This document shows positions 1 to 6,324 of a DNA stretch of 8,721 nucleotides, in pieces. The translations under genes were made by a program, and so were the position numbers. Source of the DNA: Janthinobacterium lividum (lineage in GTDB: Bacteria; Pseudomonadota; Gammaproteobacteria; Burkholderiales; Burkholderiaceae_D); NCBI GenBank assembly GCA_945864765.1, contig CAMBDR010000135.1, positions 1-8,721 on the forward strand. Reading direction: 5' to 3'. How positions within the stretch are numbered: position 1 is the stretch's first letter; each line of letters opens with the position of its first letter. The notes under the pieces are model-generated. The model was not told the DNA's origin. It was given only the letters and a program-made list of their open reading frames with translations, and searched no databases.

Positions 1-1
1 T

Positions 2-157
2 CACGATGATGGGAATTTTGCTCACGACCTGATATTTGAGCGGATAAAAGTGGAATGGGACGAATACGACACTTGGGAAAATGTCGGGTTCATTGGCCTC
101 GAAGAGACCGAAACGCCGCGCAAATACTTGCGTGAATTGGTACTGAGCCAAGCATGA
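2..157 (+). CDS. C-terminal end of an unrecognised protein (partial)
   Basis: An open frame enters from the left edge and ends at a TGA at 155-157, giving the last 51 residues. The peptide is hydrophilic and acidic, with many Glu, Asp and aromatic residues (for example E-W-D-E-Y-D-T-W-E-N) and ends L-R-E-L-V-L-S-Q-A. It has no membrane segment and no motif I recognise. The frame is supported by being open across the whole edge, by normal codon use, and by the gap of 95 bases before the next gene on the same strand. The function cannot be told from this fragment. It could share a transcript with the DoxX gene, but no direct signal shows that. Confidence 0.6.
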   Translation, partial: HDDGNFAHDLIFERIKVEWDEYDTWENVGFIGLEETETPRKYLRELVLSQA

Positions 158-241
158 ATCAGCTTGGCCCAAACCGCCACCAATTTTGCTGATGCACATC
201 ACCCCCCAATCGTGGCATATACTTGTCAAATTCAACGATTC

Positions 242-245
242 GGAG
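242..245 (+). promoter_or_regulatory. Ribosome binding site for the DoxX-family gene
   Basis: GGAG lies 7 bases before the ATG at 253. It favours that ATG over the in-frame TTG at 223, which would add ten polar residues and has no comparable site upstream. Confidence 0.6.
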
Positions 246-252
246 CCAAACC

Positions 253-669
253 ATGTTCAAACAATGGTACAAAACCACCCCTTCTGCGCCCGCCAGCGGC
301 CTTGCCATCGTGCGCGTGGGCGTGGCGCTAATTATCCTCATGCATCCGCTGCATGGTTTTTTCCATAGCGCAAACATCCCGCGTTTCGGCGAATATCTTG
401 GCTCGCTGGGCTACCCTTTTGGCGTGGCGTTGGCCTGGCTGGTACTCTTGCTGCAAACGGCATGCAGTCTCGCGCTGATCTGCAACCGTTGGGTGGTGCC
501 TGCCTGCATCGGCCACAGCACCGTGGTGATCTTTGGCTTGATCCATTTCCATGCGCCCAACGGCTGGTATGTGGTGGGGCCGGGCGTGGGAGGCATGGAA
601 TGGGCGTTTATTTTGCTGATTTGCCTGCTCGGCGTGTTATGGGGCCATTGGCCACGCCAGCCAAACTAA
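253..669 (+). CDS. DoxX-family small integral membrane protein
   Basis: A 138-residue protein with four hydrophobic segments at about 16-37, 54-77, 80-98 and 115-131, the usual size and layout of the DoxX family. The first helix carries the family-like pattern G-L-A-I-V-R-V-G followed by an H-P-L-H-G-F-F stretch (31-37). The third ends with a His-rich turn (H98, H100), and the fourth begins G-G-M-E-W. It should sit in the inner membrane. DoxX proteins have been linked to thiosulfate or quinone redox work and to oxidative stress, but most members have no proven role, so no reaction is assigned here. The start at 253 is chosen because of the GGAG site; a TTG at 223 is the alternative. The next gene on the same strand begins 212 bases downstream after two hairpins, so co-transcription is uncertain. 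Family placement is fairly sure; function is not. Confidence 0.75.
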   Translation: MFKQWYKTTPSAPASGLAIVRVGVALIILMHPLHGFFHSANIPRFGEYLGSLGYPFGVALAWLVLLLQTACSLALICNRWVVPACIGHSTVVIFGLIHFHAPNGWYVVGPGVGGMEWAFILLICLLGVLWGHWPRQPN

Positions 670-720
670 AAATTAAGCAAGGCCAACTCTTCCCACCAAT
701 TTCCCCCGCCCCTGCTGCTT

Positions 721-757
721 GCCGCCATCCGGGTAGTGATACCCGCCTTGGCGCGGC
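721..757. repeat. Nested inverted repeat (stem-loop) after the DoxX gene
   Basis: The core is a perfect 6-bp stem, CGGGTA (730-735) and TACCCG (740-745), with a GTGA loop. Outer arms also pair: CGCCA (723-727) with TGGCG (749-753), or GCCGC (721-725) with GCGGC (753-757). The structure is GC-rich and could fold as RNA from either strand. Neither side is followed by a run of T, so it is not a standard intrinsic terminator. It may stabilise the 3' end of the DoxX transcript or bind a protein. Confidence 0.5.
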
Positions 758-781
758 AAAATAGCGTTGTTCCGTTTCGAC

Positions 782-799
782 ATTGTGGTTTTCCACAAT
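782..799. repeat. Perfect 7-bp inverted repeat with TTTT spacer
   Basis: ATTGTGG (782-788) and its exact complement CCACAAT (793-799) flank TTTT. The site lies 82 bases before the ATG of the Gly/Cys-tailed gene. No T-run follows on either strand, so a dimeric-regulator operator or a leader hairpin is more likely than a terminator. No known regulator consensus is recognised. Confidence 0.5.
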
Positions 800-881
800 A
801 GGCAAACCAGGATTTATGGCCAATACTGCAAGCACTCGATGATTTTCTACCATCAACATGTAAGCATTTAAGGGACATAAC

Positions 882-1595
882 ATGAACATTTCACCCGCTC
901 TGATCATCTTTTTATTCGGCCTGATCGTAATCGCCCCAATTATCATTTTCGGCCAACGGCAAAAAGCCCACCGTACACACGCGATCAAAACTTTCCCCTT
1001 GCCACCGGGCTGCATGGATAAATTTCGCCAACACCACCCCGATTTGAACGATGCAGACTGCGCCCAGGTGGAGCTTGGGTTGCGCCAGTTTTTTCTGGCC
1101 TGGCTTACCTGCGGCACCAATTTCATCGCCATGCCATCGCAAGTGGTGGACGATTTATGGCATGAGTTTATCCTCGCCACCCGGGCCTATGAACAGTTTT
1201 GCCAACAGGCATTTGGCAAATTTTTACACCATAGCCCGGCTGCAACCCTGTCTGACGCCAATGAAATCCAGAACGGCTTGCGCATGTGTTGGCAGCACGT
1301 CTGCGTGAATGACGAAATCGATCCAAACAAGCCCACCCATTTGCCGCGCCTGTTTGCACTCGATCACCAGCTTAACATTGAAAACGGCTTCCATTACACG
1401 CTCAAGCCATCTGGCGCGGAAACCAATACCAACATCACAAACCTGTTGGCGGCAGGCGCACTGTTGTTGGTGCCAGTGAGTGTATTTGCCACCAATAAAA
1501 GCCATGGTCGCAAGGATAGCCCGTCTCGCGACGGAGGCGGTGGATGTGGCGGTAGCTGCAGTGGAGGTTACGGCGGCGGCTGTGGCGGCGACTAA
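882..1595 (+). CDS. Membrane protein with WHEF-type domain and Gly/Cys-rich tail
   Basis: A 237-residue protein. AAGGGA (870-875) lies 6 bases before the ATG, supporting the start. A hydrophobic segment at 5-23 is followed by a basic stretch. The soluble middle domain contains D-D-L-W-H-E-F-I (90-97), then T-R-A-Y-E-Q-F-C (100-107) and F-L-H-H (114-117). This D..WH..I...Y..FC pattern resembles bacterial 'glycine-rich domain-containing' proteins of unknown function. A second hydrophobic segment lies at about 187-203. It is followed by a basic linker and a tail from 218 made almost only of Gly, Cys and Ser, with C222, C226 and C234. There are nine Cys in all. The His, Cys and acidic residues of the middle domain could bind a metal, but that is inference. 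Its stop overlaps the stop of the opposing protease gene by four bases. No reaction is known; family resemblance is from memory of the motif, not a search. Confidence 0.7.
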   Translation: MNISPALIIFLFGLIVIAPIIIFGQRQKAHRTHAIKTFPLPPGCMDKFRQHHPDLNDADCAQVELGLRQFFLAWLTCGTNFIAMPSQVVDDLWHEFILATRAYEQFCQQAFGKFLHHSPAATLSDANEIQNGLRMCWQHVCVNDEIDPNKPTHLPRLFALDHQLNIENGFHYTLKPSGAETNTNITNLLAAGALLLVPVSVFATNKSHGRKDSPSRDGGGGCGGSCSGGYGGGCGGD

Positions 1596-2383
1596 CGCCC
1601 GCCCAACAAGCGCCGCAACAACCACACCCCAAGCCCACCCAAACCCAACACCAGCACCCAAACAAAAATGGAGCTACCATCAAACAAGCTGGCCGCCTCC
1701 CCCTCCGGGAAAAAGGTAAGCACCGTCAAGGTGCTGTTGTAACTCGCATGCACAGTAATGGTGGGTATCAGCGAGCGGGTGCGCTGATACAGCCAGCCGC
1801 AAAACACCCCCAAACCCAAAGCCACTACAAATTGATATAAATTGAGATGCGCCAAACCGAACAAGGCCGCCGAACCAAAAATGGCAGGCCAGAGCGCATA
1901 CTGGCGCAAAAAGCTGCGCAGGATAATGCCACGAAATAACATCTCTTCCAACATCGGGGCCAACACACAGGCCGCCAAAGTGGCAGCCAAATTGGTGCCC
2001 GCCATGGTTTCAAACATGTGTTCTTCTGCCCGGGAGAGTGGAAATAATTCCACCAAAGCCTGATTCACCGCCCCCATCAACATCACAAACGCGGGAATGG
2101 TCAGCAAAATCGGCAGCAGCAGCAACACAAAGGTGGCGCGCGGGCTGGAAGGCGATGAATGAAACAACTGCCCGAAACTCAAGTGTTTATAGTGCATTAA
2201 CACGCTGAACAAAATGCCATTGGCCAATACCATGACCAAATCGCCCTGCTGCGCCTCGGTTAAACCCAACACATCATGCAGGTCAACCATGGCCAGACTC
2301 AGCACATATTCCAGCAAAAACAAGGCCAGAATTAAAAAGAATGCTTCAACCGCGTTGGGTAGGTTTTCGTGTTGTTCTGGCAT
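1592..2383 (-). CDS. CPBP family intramembrane glutamic endopeptidase (Rce1/CAAX-protease-like)
   Basis: A 263-residue, very hydrophobic protein with about seven or eight membrane segments. All three motifs of the CPBP (Abi) family are present in order: E-E-M-L-F-R-G at 146-152 (catalytic-type Glu pair E146/E147 and R151), F-G-L-A-H-L-N at 175-181 (F175, H179), and H-A-S-Y-N at 212-216 (H212, N216). The enzyme is therefore likely active, cutting peptide bonds inside or near the inner membrane. Bacterial relatives act in bacteriocin maturation or self-immunity, in anti-sigma release and in other roles, and the substrate here is unknown. The ATG at 2383 is the first possible start after an in-frame TAA, though no clear ribosome binding site precedes it. 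The gene is divergent from the propeller kinase and convergent with the Gly/Cys-tailed gene, sharing CTAA as overlapping stops (TAG on this strand). Confidence 0.85.
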   Translation of the reverse strand: MPEQHENLPNAVEAFFLILALFLLEYVLSLAMVDLHDVLGLTEAQQGDLVMVLANGILFSVLMHYKHLSFGQLFHSSPSSPRATFVLLLLPILLTIPAFVMLMGAVNQALVELFPLSRAEEHMFETMAGTNLAATLAACVLAPMLEEMLFRGIILRSFLRQYALWPAIFGSAALFGLAHLNLYQFVVALGLGVFCGWLYQRTRSLIPTITVHASYNSTLTVLTFFPEGEAASLFDGSSIFVWVLVLGLGGLGVWLLRRLLGGR

Positions 2384-2412
2384 TGGCTTGGCGCAAGTTG
2401 GAATGGTCGGCC

Positions 2413-2439
2413 ATTATGCCACTTTTTTCGCCTCGGCAA
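2413..2439 (-). promoter_or_regulatory. Possible promoter of the CPBP protease gene
   Basis: On the minus strand, CATAAT (plus positions 2413-2418) is a good -10 candidate and would give a leader of roughly 20 bases. The best -35 is TTGCCG (2434-2439), but the spacing is only 15 bases, so the call is weak. Confidence 0.25.
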
Positions 2440-2498
2440 TCGTCACTTATATTTCCTGCCCATAAGTTTTTCTGGCAACATAGGGTGGTAGAATTTCC

Positions 2499-2529
2499 TT
2501 GCAAGGCAATGAGACCCTTCTTGTATAAA
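2499..2529 (+). promoter_or_regulatory. Possible promoter of the propeller sensor kinase gene
   Basis: TTGCAA (2499-2504) and TATAAA (2524-2529) resemble sigma-70 boxes, with a long 19-base spacing. Transcription would begin near 2536, only about 3 bases before the ATG at 2539. If this promoter is real, translation is either almost leaderless or starts further in, for example at the TTG at 2596. Confidence 0.35.
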
Positions 2530-2538
2530 AATCTGCCC

Positions 2539-5500
2539 ATGACCGCCATTATTTACCGTCGCCCACTTACCAGGCCACCATTTACCAGGCCACCATTGCC
2601 AGGGCGTTACGAATTTTTCTGCGCAGCGCTGCCGATGGCGCTGTCGATGGCGCTACTGATGGTGCTATTGATGGCGCTACTCACCCTGCTGAGCAGCTTC
2701 AATCTGGCGCTTGCGGCCAAGCTTCCCGAGCGTCTTACCTTTAAAAATATTGTTGAAAATAAAGATTTCTCGATAGGGGAAGGCACGGCTTTTCTGCAAG
2801 ACAGCGAAGGCTATATGTGGCTGGGGGGAAGTCTGGCGCTGATGCGTTATGACGGTTATGAATTTCGTCAATTTGAATTTGCGCCCGACCCAAACAAACC
2901 GAATGAAAAACGCAGCCCGGAATTTATCTACCACATTTTTGAAGATAGCCACCACACCATTTGGATCGCTACCCGATCGGGGCTATTACGCTACTATCCA
3001 CGCTCTGACAAATTAATTAAAGTGAAGGATGATGAAACGCAAAAAGTACGCATTTCAATCACCGAGACCTTTCGTGTGGTCGAAATGCCCAGTGGCGAAA
3101 TAGTGGTTGGTTCGCTCGCAGGCTTATTTGTCATCGATCCGCTGAGCAACAAATATCAAGTCATCACCAGCAATCCACCCAAAGCAAACCAGCAAAACTG
3201 GCTGCACAACCAGCATGTTCTAAGCGCCTGGCTGACACCGGACGGCCAGCTTTGGCTGGGCACCGATGAAGGGGTGGAACGGGTCAACTGGAAAGAAAAA
3301 AAATTTACCCGCGTCCTATTCAATCCCAACCCATCCGATCCCAAGCTCCAGGAGTCGGTTGTCGTTGTCAGAGACATTACCGCCCAGCGTGACGGCACAC
3401 TTTGGTTTGGGACCCTCAATGGCGTCGTCCACTACGACCCGCGCACCCATCACGCCAAGCGCTACTCCCATCGGCCGGATGATCGCACCAGCCTGGGCGG
3501 CAATCAAGTTTGGAAATTACTGGTCGATTCCCGCAATCTGTTATGGGTCGCAAGCGATGGCGGTGGATTGGCGGTTTTCGACCGGGCCAACGATTCTTTT
3601 GTCAATCATCAAGCTGAACCGGGGCGCGCCGGTGGACTCAATACCAGTACCGTGCGCACTGTCTTTGAGGATACCAGCGGGGATATTTGGGTCGGCACGT
3701 TTCCTTCCGGCGTACATTTTTATGACCGCTCAACCGAAGCGATTACCACCTATACCGCCAATGCGGCCAACCCCAACAGCCTGAGCGTGCAATATGTGCT
3801 CTCTACCAAGGAAGATAAACAGGGCAACCTGTGGCTGGGTACCGACGGCGGTGGTTTAAGCTATTTTGATCGGGAGAAAAATACCTTCACCCATTTCAAA
3901 CACAATCCGAAAGACCCGAACAGCCTGAATGGCGACGCGGTGCTCACCACCCTGATTGATTCCAAAGGCATCATCTGGATCGGCACATGGGGTCAAGGTT
4001 TGGCGAGCTACAATCCTGCACAAAAAAAATTTACGCGCTACCCTTTTTTCACTGACCACAGCAAACGCGGCCACGGCCTCATCTCGGCAGCACTCAATGA
4101 TGAGACGGTCTGGTCGATCAAAGAAGACAAAAATCATGATCTATGGATAGGCACGCATAACAGTGGCATCAGCAAATTGAATCCGCAAACCGGGTTGTTC
4201 ACGCAATACATGCCCGTTGCCAATGACCCGACATCATTAAGCGGCCACCTGATTTGGCAGAGCCTCGAAGACGCTCAAGGCAATTTGTGGGTTGCCACTG
4301 CGTCCGGTTTAAACCTGATGAATAAAGACAGAACCCGCTTTACGCGCTTTATGGCTGACCCAACAAACCCTGGCGCTTTGAGCCATTCCAATGTCTTTTC
4401 CATCTTTGAAGACAGTAAGAAAAGGCTCTGGTTTGGCACGAGTTCCGGCTTGAATTTATATCATCCAAAAACAAACACCTTTACTGCTTACACCAAACGG
4501 CATGGCTTTTTCAATGACACCATTCACGATGTGGTGGAAGACCGCGATGGCTTGTTCTGGGTCAGCACCACCAATGGCTTTTCTTCCTTTCATCCGGAAA
4601 CCCACAAGATCAAAAACTACACCCGCCTCGGTGGCCGCCTGGTGGGCGGATTTGCGATCCATTCGGGAACCTTGAGCCGTCACGGCGAAGTTATTTTTGG
4701 CGGGGTCGAAGGTTTGCGCATCATCAATCCGCACGCGCTGCCTGAAAATAAACGCGTCCCGCCGGTGGTATTGACCGACTTTAAAATTTTTTCTGACAGC
4801 ATCGTGCCCGGTGGCAGCGATGGCATGTTAAGCCAGGTGATTAATCATACCGCCAGCATCACCCTGGATCACAACAAAACCATGTTTGCCTTTAGCTTTG
4901 CCGCACTCAACTTTAAAGACCCCGAAAAAAATCAATATGCGTATAAGCTGGAAGGCTTTGACCGGGAATGGATAACCATCGCCAACCTTCGCGGCGCAAA
5001 ATATACCAATCTCGACCCCGGGAAATATGTTTTTAAAGTCAAAGCCAGTAATAACGATGGTATATGGAATGAGGCCGGTAAATCCATCACCATTATTCAA
5101 TTGGCCCCGCCTTGGAAAACCTGGTGGGCCTATACCCTGTATAGCTTGTCCATCCTGGCTTCGATTGCTTTATTTACCCATTCAAAACGCAAAAAACGGC
5201 ACTTGATCCGGATACAAAACCGCTTATATTCAGAAGCGCTGGAAGCCAAGGTAAAACAGCGAACCCAGGAACTGGAGGACAGTAATGCCAATTTGGCGAC
5301 GGCACTGGAGCATGTCCATACCGCGCAGGCTGAGCTGGCGCGGGTTGAACGGATGGCGGCACTGGGCTTTATGGTGGCGGGCGTGGCACATGAGTTAAAT
5401 ACCCCTCTTGGCAATTGCCTGATGATGGTGAGCACCCTGAAAGAAGAGACACAGCGTTTGAGCCAGGCGCTGGCCGAAGGCAGCATGCGCCGTTCCGATC

Positions 5501-6099
5501 TTACCGACTACACTGAAATGTCCCTGAGCGCTTCCGACCTGCTGCAACGCGGCTTACAACAATCGGCGCGTCTGGTGGCGAACTTTAAACAAATGGCGGT
5601 GGACCAATCCAGTGCCCAACGCAAAACATTTAACTTGCAGACCCTGCTGCAGGAGCTGCAAACGCTTCTCGATGCCAGCGCGAGCACAACACCCATTACC
5701 CTGGAACTGGCGATTCCTGCCGACATCGAACTCGATAGCTATCCCGCGCAACTGGAAAAGGTATTGCTCAATTTGGCCGACAATGCCATCATTCATGGCT
5801 TGGATGGCCTGGGTGGATTGAATGAGGGGATCATGCGCTGCCATGCGCAACAGCAAGGCCACAAGGTATGCATTGTGTTTGAGGATAATGGCAAAGGTAT
5901 GCCGCCTGAAATCCTCAAGCGTATTTTTGAGCCTTTTTTTTCGACCACCTTCGGCCAGGGTGGCAGCGGCCTGGGATTGAGCATTGCGTTTAATCTGGTG
6001 ACCAATGTGTTGGGTGGCGAAATTCATGCCAGCAGCACCATTGGCCAGGGGACGCGCTTTGAGATTACCATTCCGTTGGTCGCACCCATGCCACCTTGA
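2539..6099 (+). CDS. Sensor histidine kinase with two-component regulator propeller and Y_Y_Y domains
   Basis: About 1186 residues from the ATG at 2539. The frame stays open upstream to 2341, but that part runs into the divergent protease gene, and no start has a clear ribosome site; TTG at 2596 would give a more normal signal peptide. Residues 1-60 form a long signal peptide ending A-L-A-A. About 14 Reg_prop repeats (pattern E-D-x-x-G-x-L-W-h-G-T-x-x-G-L) run from about 86 to 731, the number expected for two seven-bladed propellers. A Y_Y_Y domain covers about 777-854, a membrane helix 862-881 and a coiled coil about 891-937. The HisKA H-box V-A-H-E-L-N-T-P-L-G has phosphoacceptor H951. An F-K-Q-M-A-V-D-Q stretch typical of this kinase class follows. 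The HATPase part shows the N-box with N1082, D-N-G-K-G (D1116) and G-S-G-L-G-L-S (from 1142). The sensor should be periplasmic and the kinase cytoplasmic. There is no receiver or HTH domain, unlike Bacteroides hybrid systems, so a separate response regulator is needed. The receptor gene lies 225 bases downstream and is a likely target. Confidence 0.9.
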   Translation: MTAIIYRRPLTRPPFTRPPLPGRYEFFCAALPMALSMALLMVLLMALLTLLSSFNLALAAKLPERLTFKNIVENKDFSIGEGTAFLQDSEGYMWLGGSLALMRYDGYEFRQFEFAPDPNKPNEKRSPEFIYHIFEDSHHTIWIATRSGLLRYYPRSDKLIKVKDDETQKVRISITETFRVVEMPSGEIVVGSLAGLFVIDPLSNKYQVITSNPPKANQQNWLHNQHVLSAWLTPDGQLWLGTDEGVERVNWKEKKFTRVLFNPNPSDPKLQESVVVVRDITAQRDGTLWFGTLNGVVHYDPRTHHAKRYSHRPDDRTSLGGNQVWKLLVDSRNLLWVASDGGGLAVFDRANDSFVNHQAEPGRAGGLNTSTVRTVFEDTSGDIWVGTFPSGVHFYDRSTEAITTYTANAANPNSLSVQYVLSTKEDKQGNLWLGTDGGGLSYFDREKNTFTHFKHNPKDPNSLNGDAVLTTLIDSKGIIWIGTWGQGLASYNPAQKKFTRYPFFTDHSKRGHGLISAALNDETVWSIKEDKNHDLWIGTHNSGISKLNPQTGLFTQYMPVANDPTSLSGHLIWQSLEDAQGNLWVATASGLNLMNKDRTRFTRFMADPTNPGALSHSNVFSIFEDSKKRLWFGTSSGLNLYHPKTNTFTAYTKRHGFFNDTIHDVVEDRDGLFWVSTTNGFSSFHPETHKIKNYTRLGGRLVGGFAIHSGTLSRHGEVIFGGVEGLRIINPHALPENKRVPPVVLTDFKIFSDSIVPGGSDGMLSQVINHTASITLDHNKTMFAFSFAALNFKDPEKNQYAYKLEGFDREWITIANLRGAKYTNLDPGKYVFKVKASNNDGIWNEAGKSITIIQLAPPWKTWWAYTLYSLSILASIALFTHSKRKKRHLIRIQNRLYSEALEAKVKQRTQELEDSNANLATALEHVHTAQAELARVERMAALGFMVAGVAHELNTPLGNCLMMVSTLKEETQRLSQALAEGSMRRSDLTDYTEMSLSASDLLQRGLQQSARLVANFKQMAVDQSSAQRKTFNLQTLLQELQTLLDASASTTPITLELAIPADIELDSYPAQLEKVLLNLADNAIIHGLDGLGGLNEGIMRCHAQQQGHKVCIVFEDNGKGMPPEILKRIFEPFFSTTFGQGGSGLGLSIAFNLVTNVLGGEIHASSTIGQGTRFEITIPLVAPMPP
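2567..2596 (+). repeat. Perfect 15-bp tandem repeat, two copies, in the kinase signal-peptide region
   Basis: TTACCAGGCCACCAT occurs at 2567-2581 and again without a break at 2582-2596, with a degenerate start of a third copy after it. In frame it encodes repeated T-R-P-P units, residues about 11-20 of the protein begun at 2539. The unit is a multiple of three, so copy changes would keep the frame. Confidence 0.85.
2634..2681 (+). repeat. Four 12-bp tandem repeats encoding the signal-peptide hydrophobic core
   Basis: Four adjacent 12-base units begin at 2634, 2646, 2658 and 2670. The second and fourth are identical (GATGGCGCTACT); the first and third each differ from it at two positions. In frame they encode M-A-L-S, M-A-L-L, M-V-L-L and M-A-L-L (residues 33-48), which make up most of the hydrophobic core. 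Confidence 0.85.
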
Positions 6100-6163
6100 G
6101 TATTTGGCCGCGCCGGGACTGTTGTAAATCAACCCAATCAACAAGCGTTCTGGCATCAAACTC

Positions 6164-6192
6164 TTGACTTGGGCATGGGTCGTCGCTACGAT
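6164..6192 (+). promoter_or_regulatory. Candidate sigma-70 promoter for the TonB-dependent receptor
   Basis: TTGACT (6164-6169; five of six consensus bases) and TACGAT (6187-6192; four of six) are separated by 17 bases. Transcription would start near 6199, giving a leader of about 125 bases. The rest of the 225-base gap between the kinase stop and the receptor start shows no convincing gene, terminator or operator. Confidence 0.4.
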
Positions 6193-6324
6193 CAATTGAC
6201 AATACAACAGCGCACCTGAGCTGAGAGCTTCACCCCACAAACACCCTTTGTTTTTTAGTAATGTTTTTGTCAATGCCCTTGTTGGCAAAGACGAAAATTC
6301 CATCATCTCCGATCAAGGATCATC

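Noticed and set aside
158..193. Inverted repeat ATCAGC...GCTGAT after the partial first gene, as a terminator
   Set aside because: The arms are short, far apart and interrupted by a TTTT bulge, with no T-run after the second arm.
218..223. TATACT as a -10 box for the DoxX gene
   Set aside because: No matching -35 box is found at 15 to 19 bases, so a promoter is not claimed.
608..1180. A 190-codon minus-strand frame across the gap between the DoxX and Gly/Cys-tailed genes
   Set aside because: It overlaps two better-supported genes on the other strand, has no family resemblance, and its gap part is explained by hairpins.
1224..1661. A long minus-strand open frame (145 codons) opposite the Gly/Cys-tailed gene
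   Set aside because: It is a shadow of the plus-strand gene, with low-complexity Ala/Val/Thr runs from the Gly-coding repeats and no recognisable domain.
2341..2538. Extension of the kinase upstream to the ATG at 2341 or 2509
   Set aside because: 2341 lies inside the divergent protease gene and gives no sensible signal peptide. At 2509 the only AAGG is about 2 bases away, too close, and the probable promoter lies across it.
6245..6290. T-rich stretch with TGCC...GGCA as a terminator for the kinase gene
   Set aside because: The stem is only 4 bp and the T-run lies before the stem rather than after it.
5554..6306. A 250-codon minus-strand frame over the kinase end and the gap before the receptor
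   Set aside because: Most of it is antisense to conserved kinase motifs; it shows no domain, and the kinase frame is certain.
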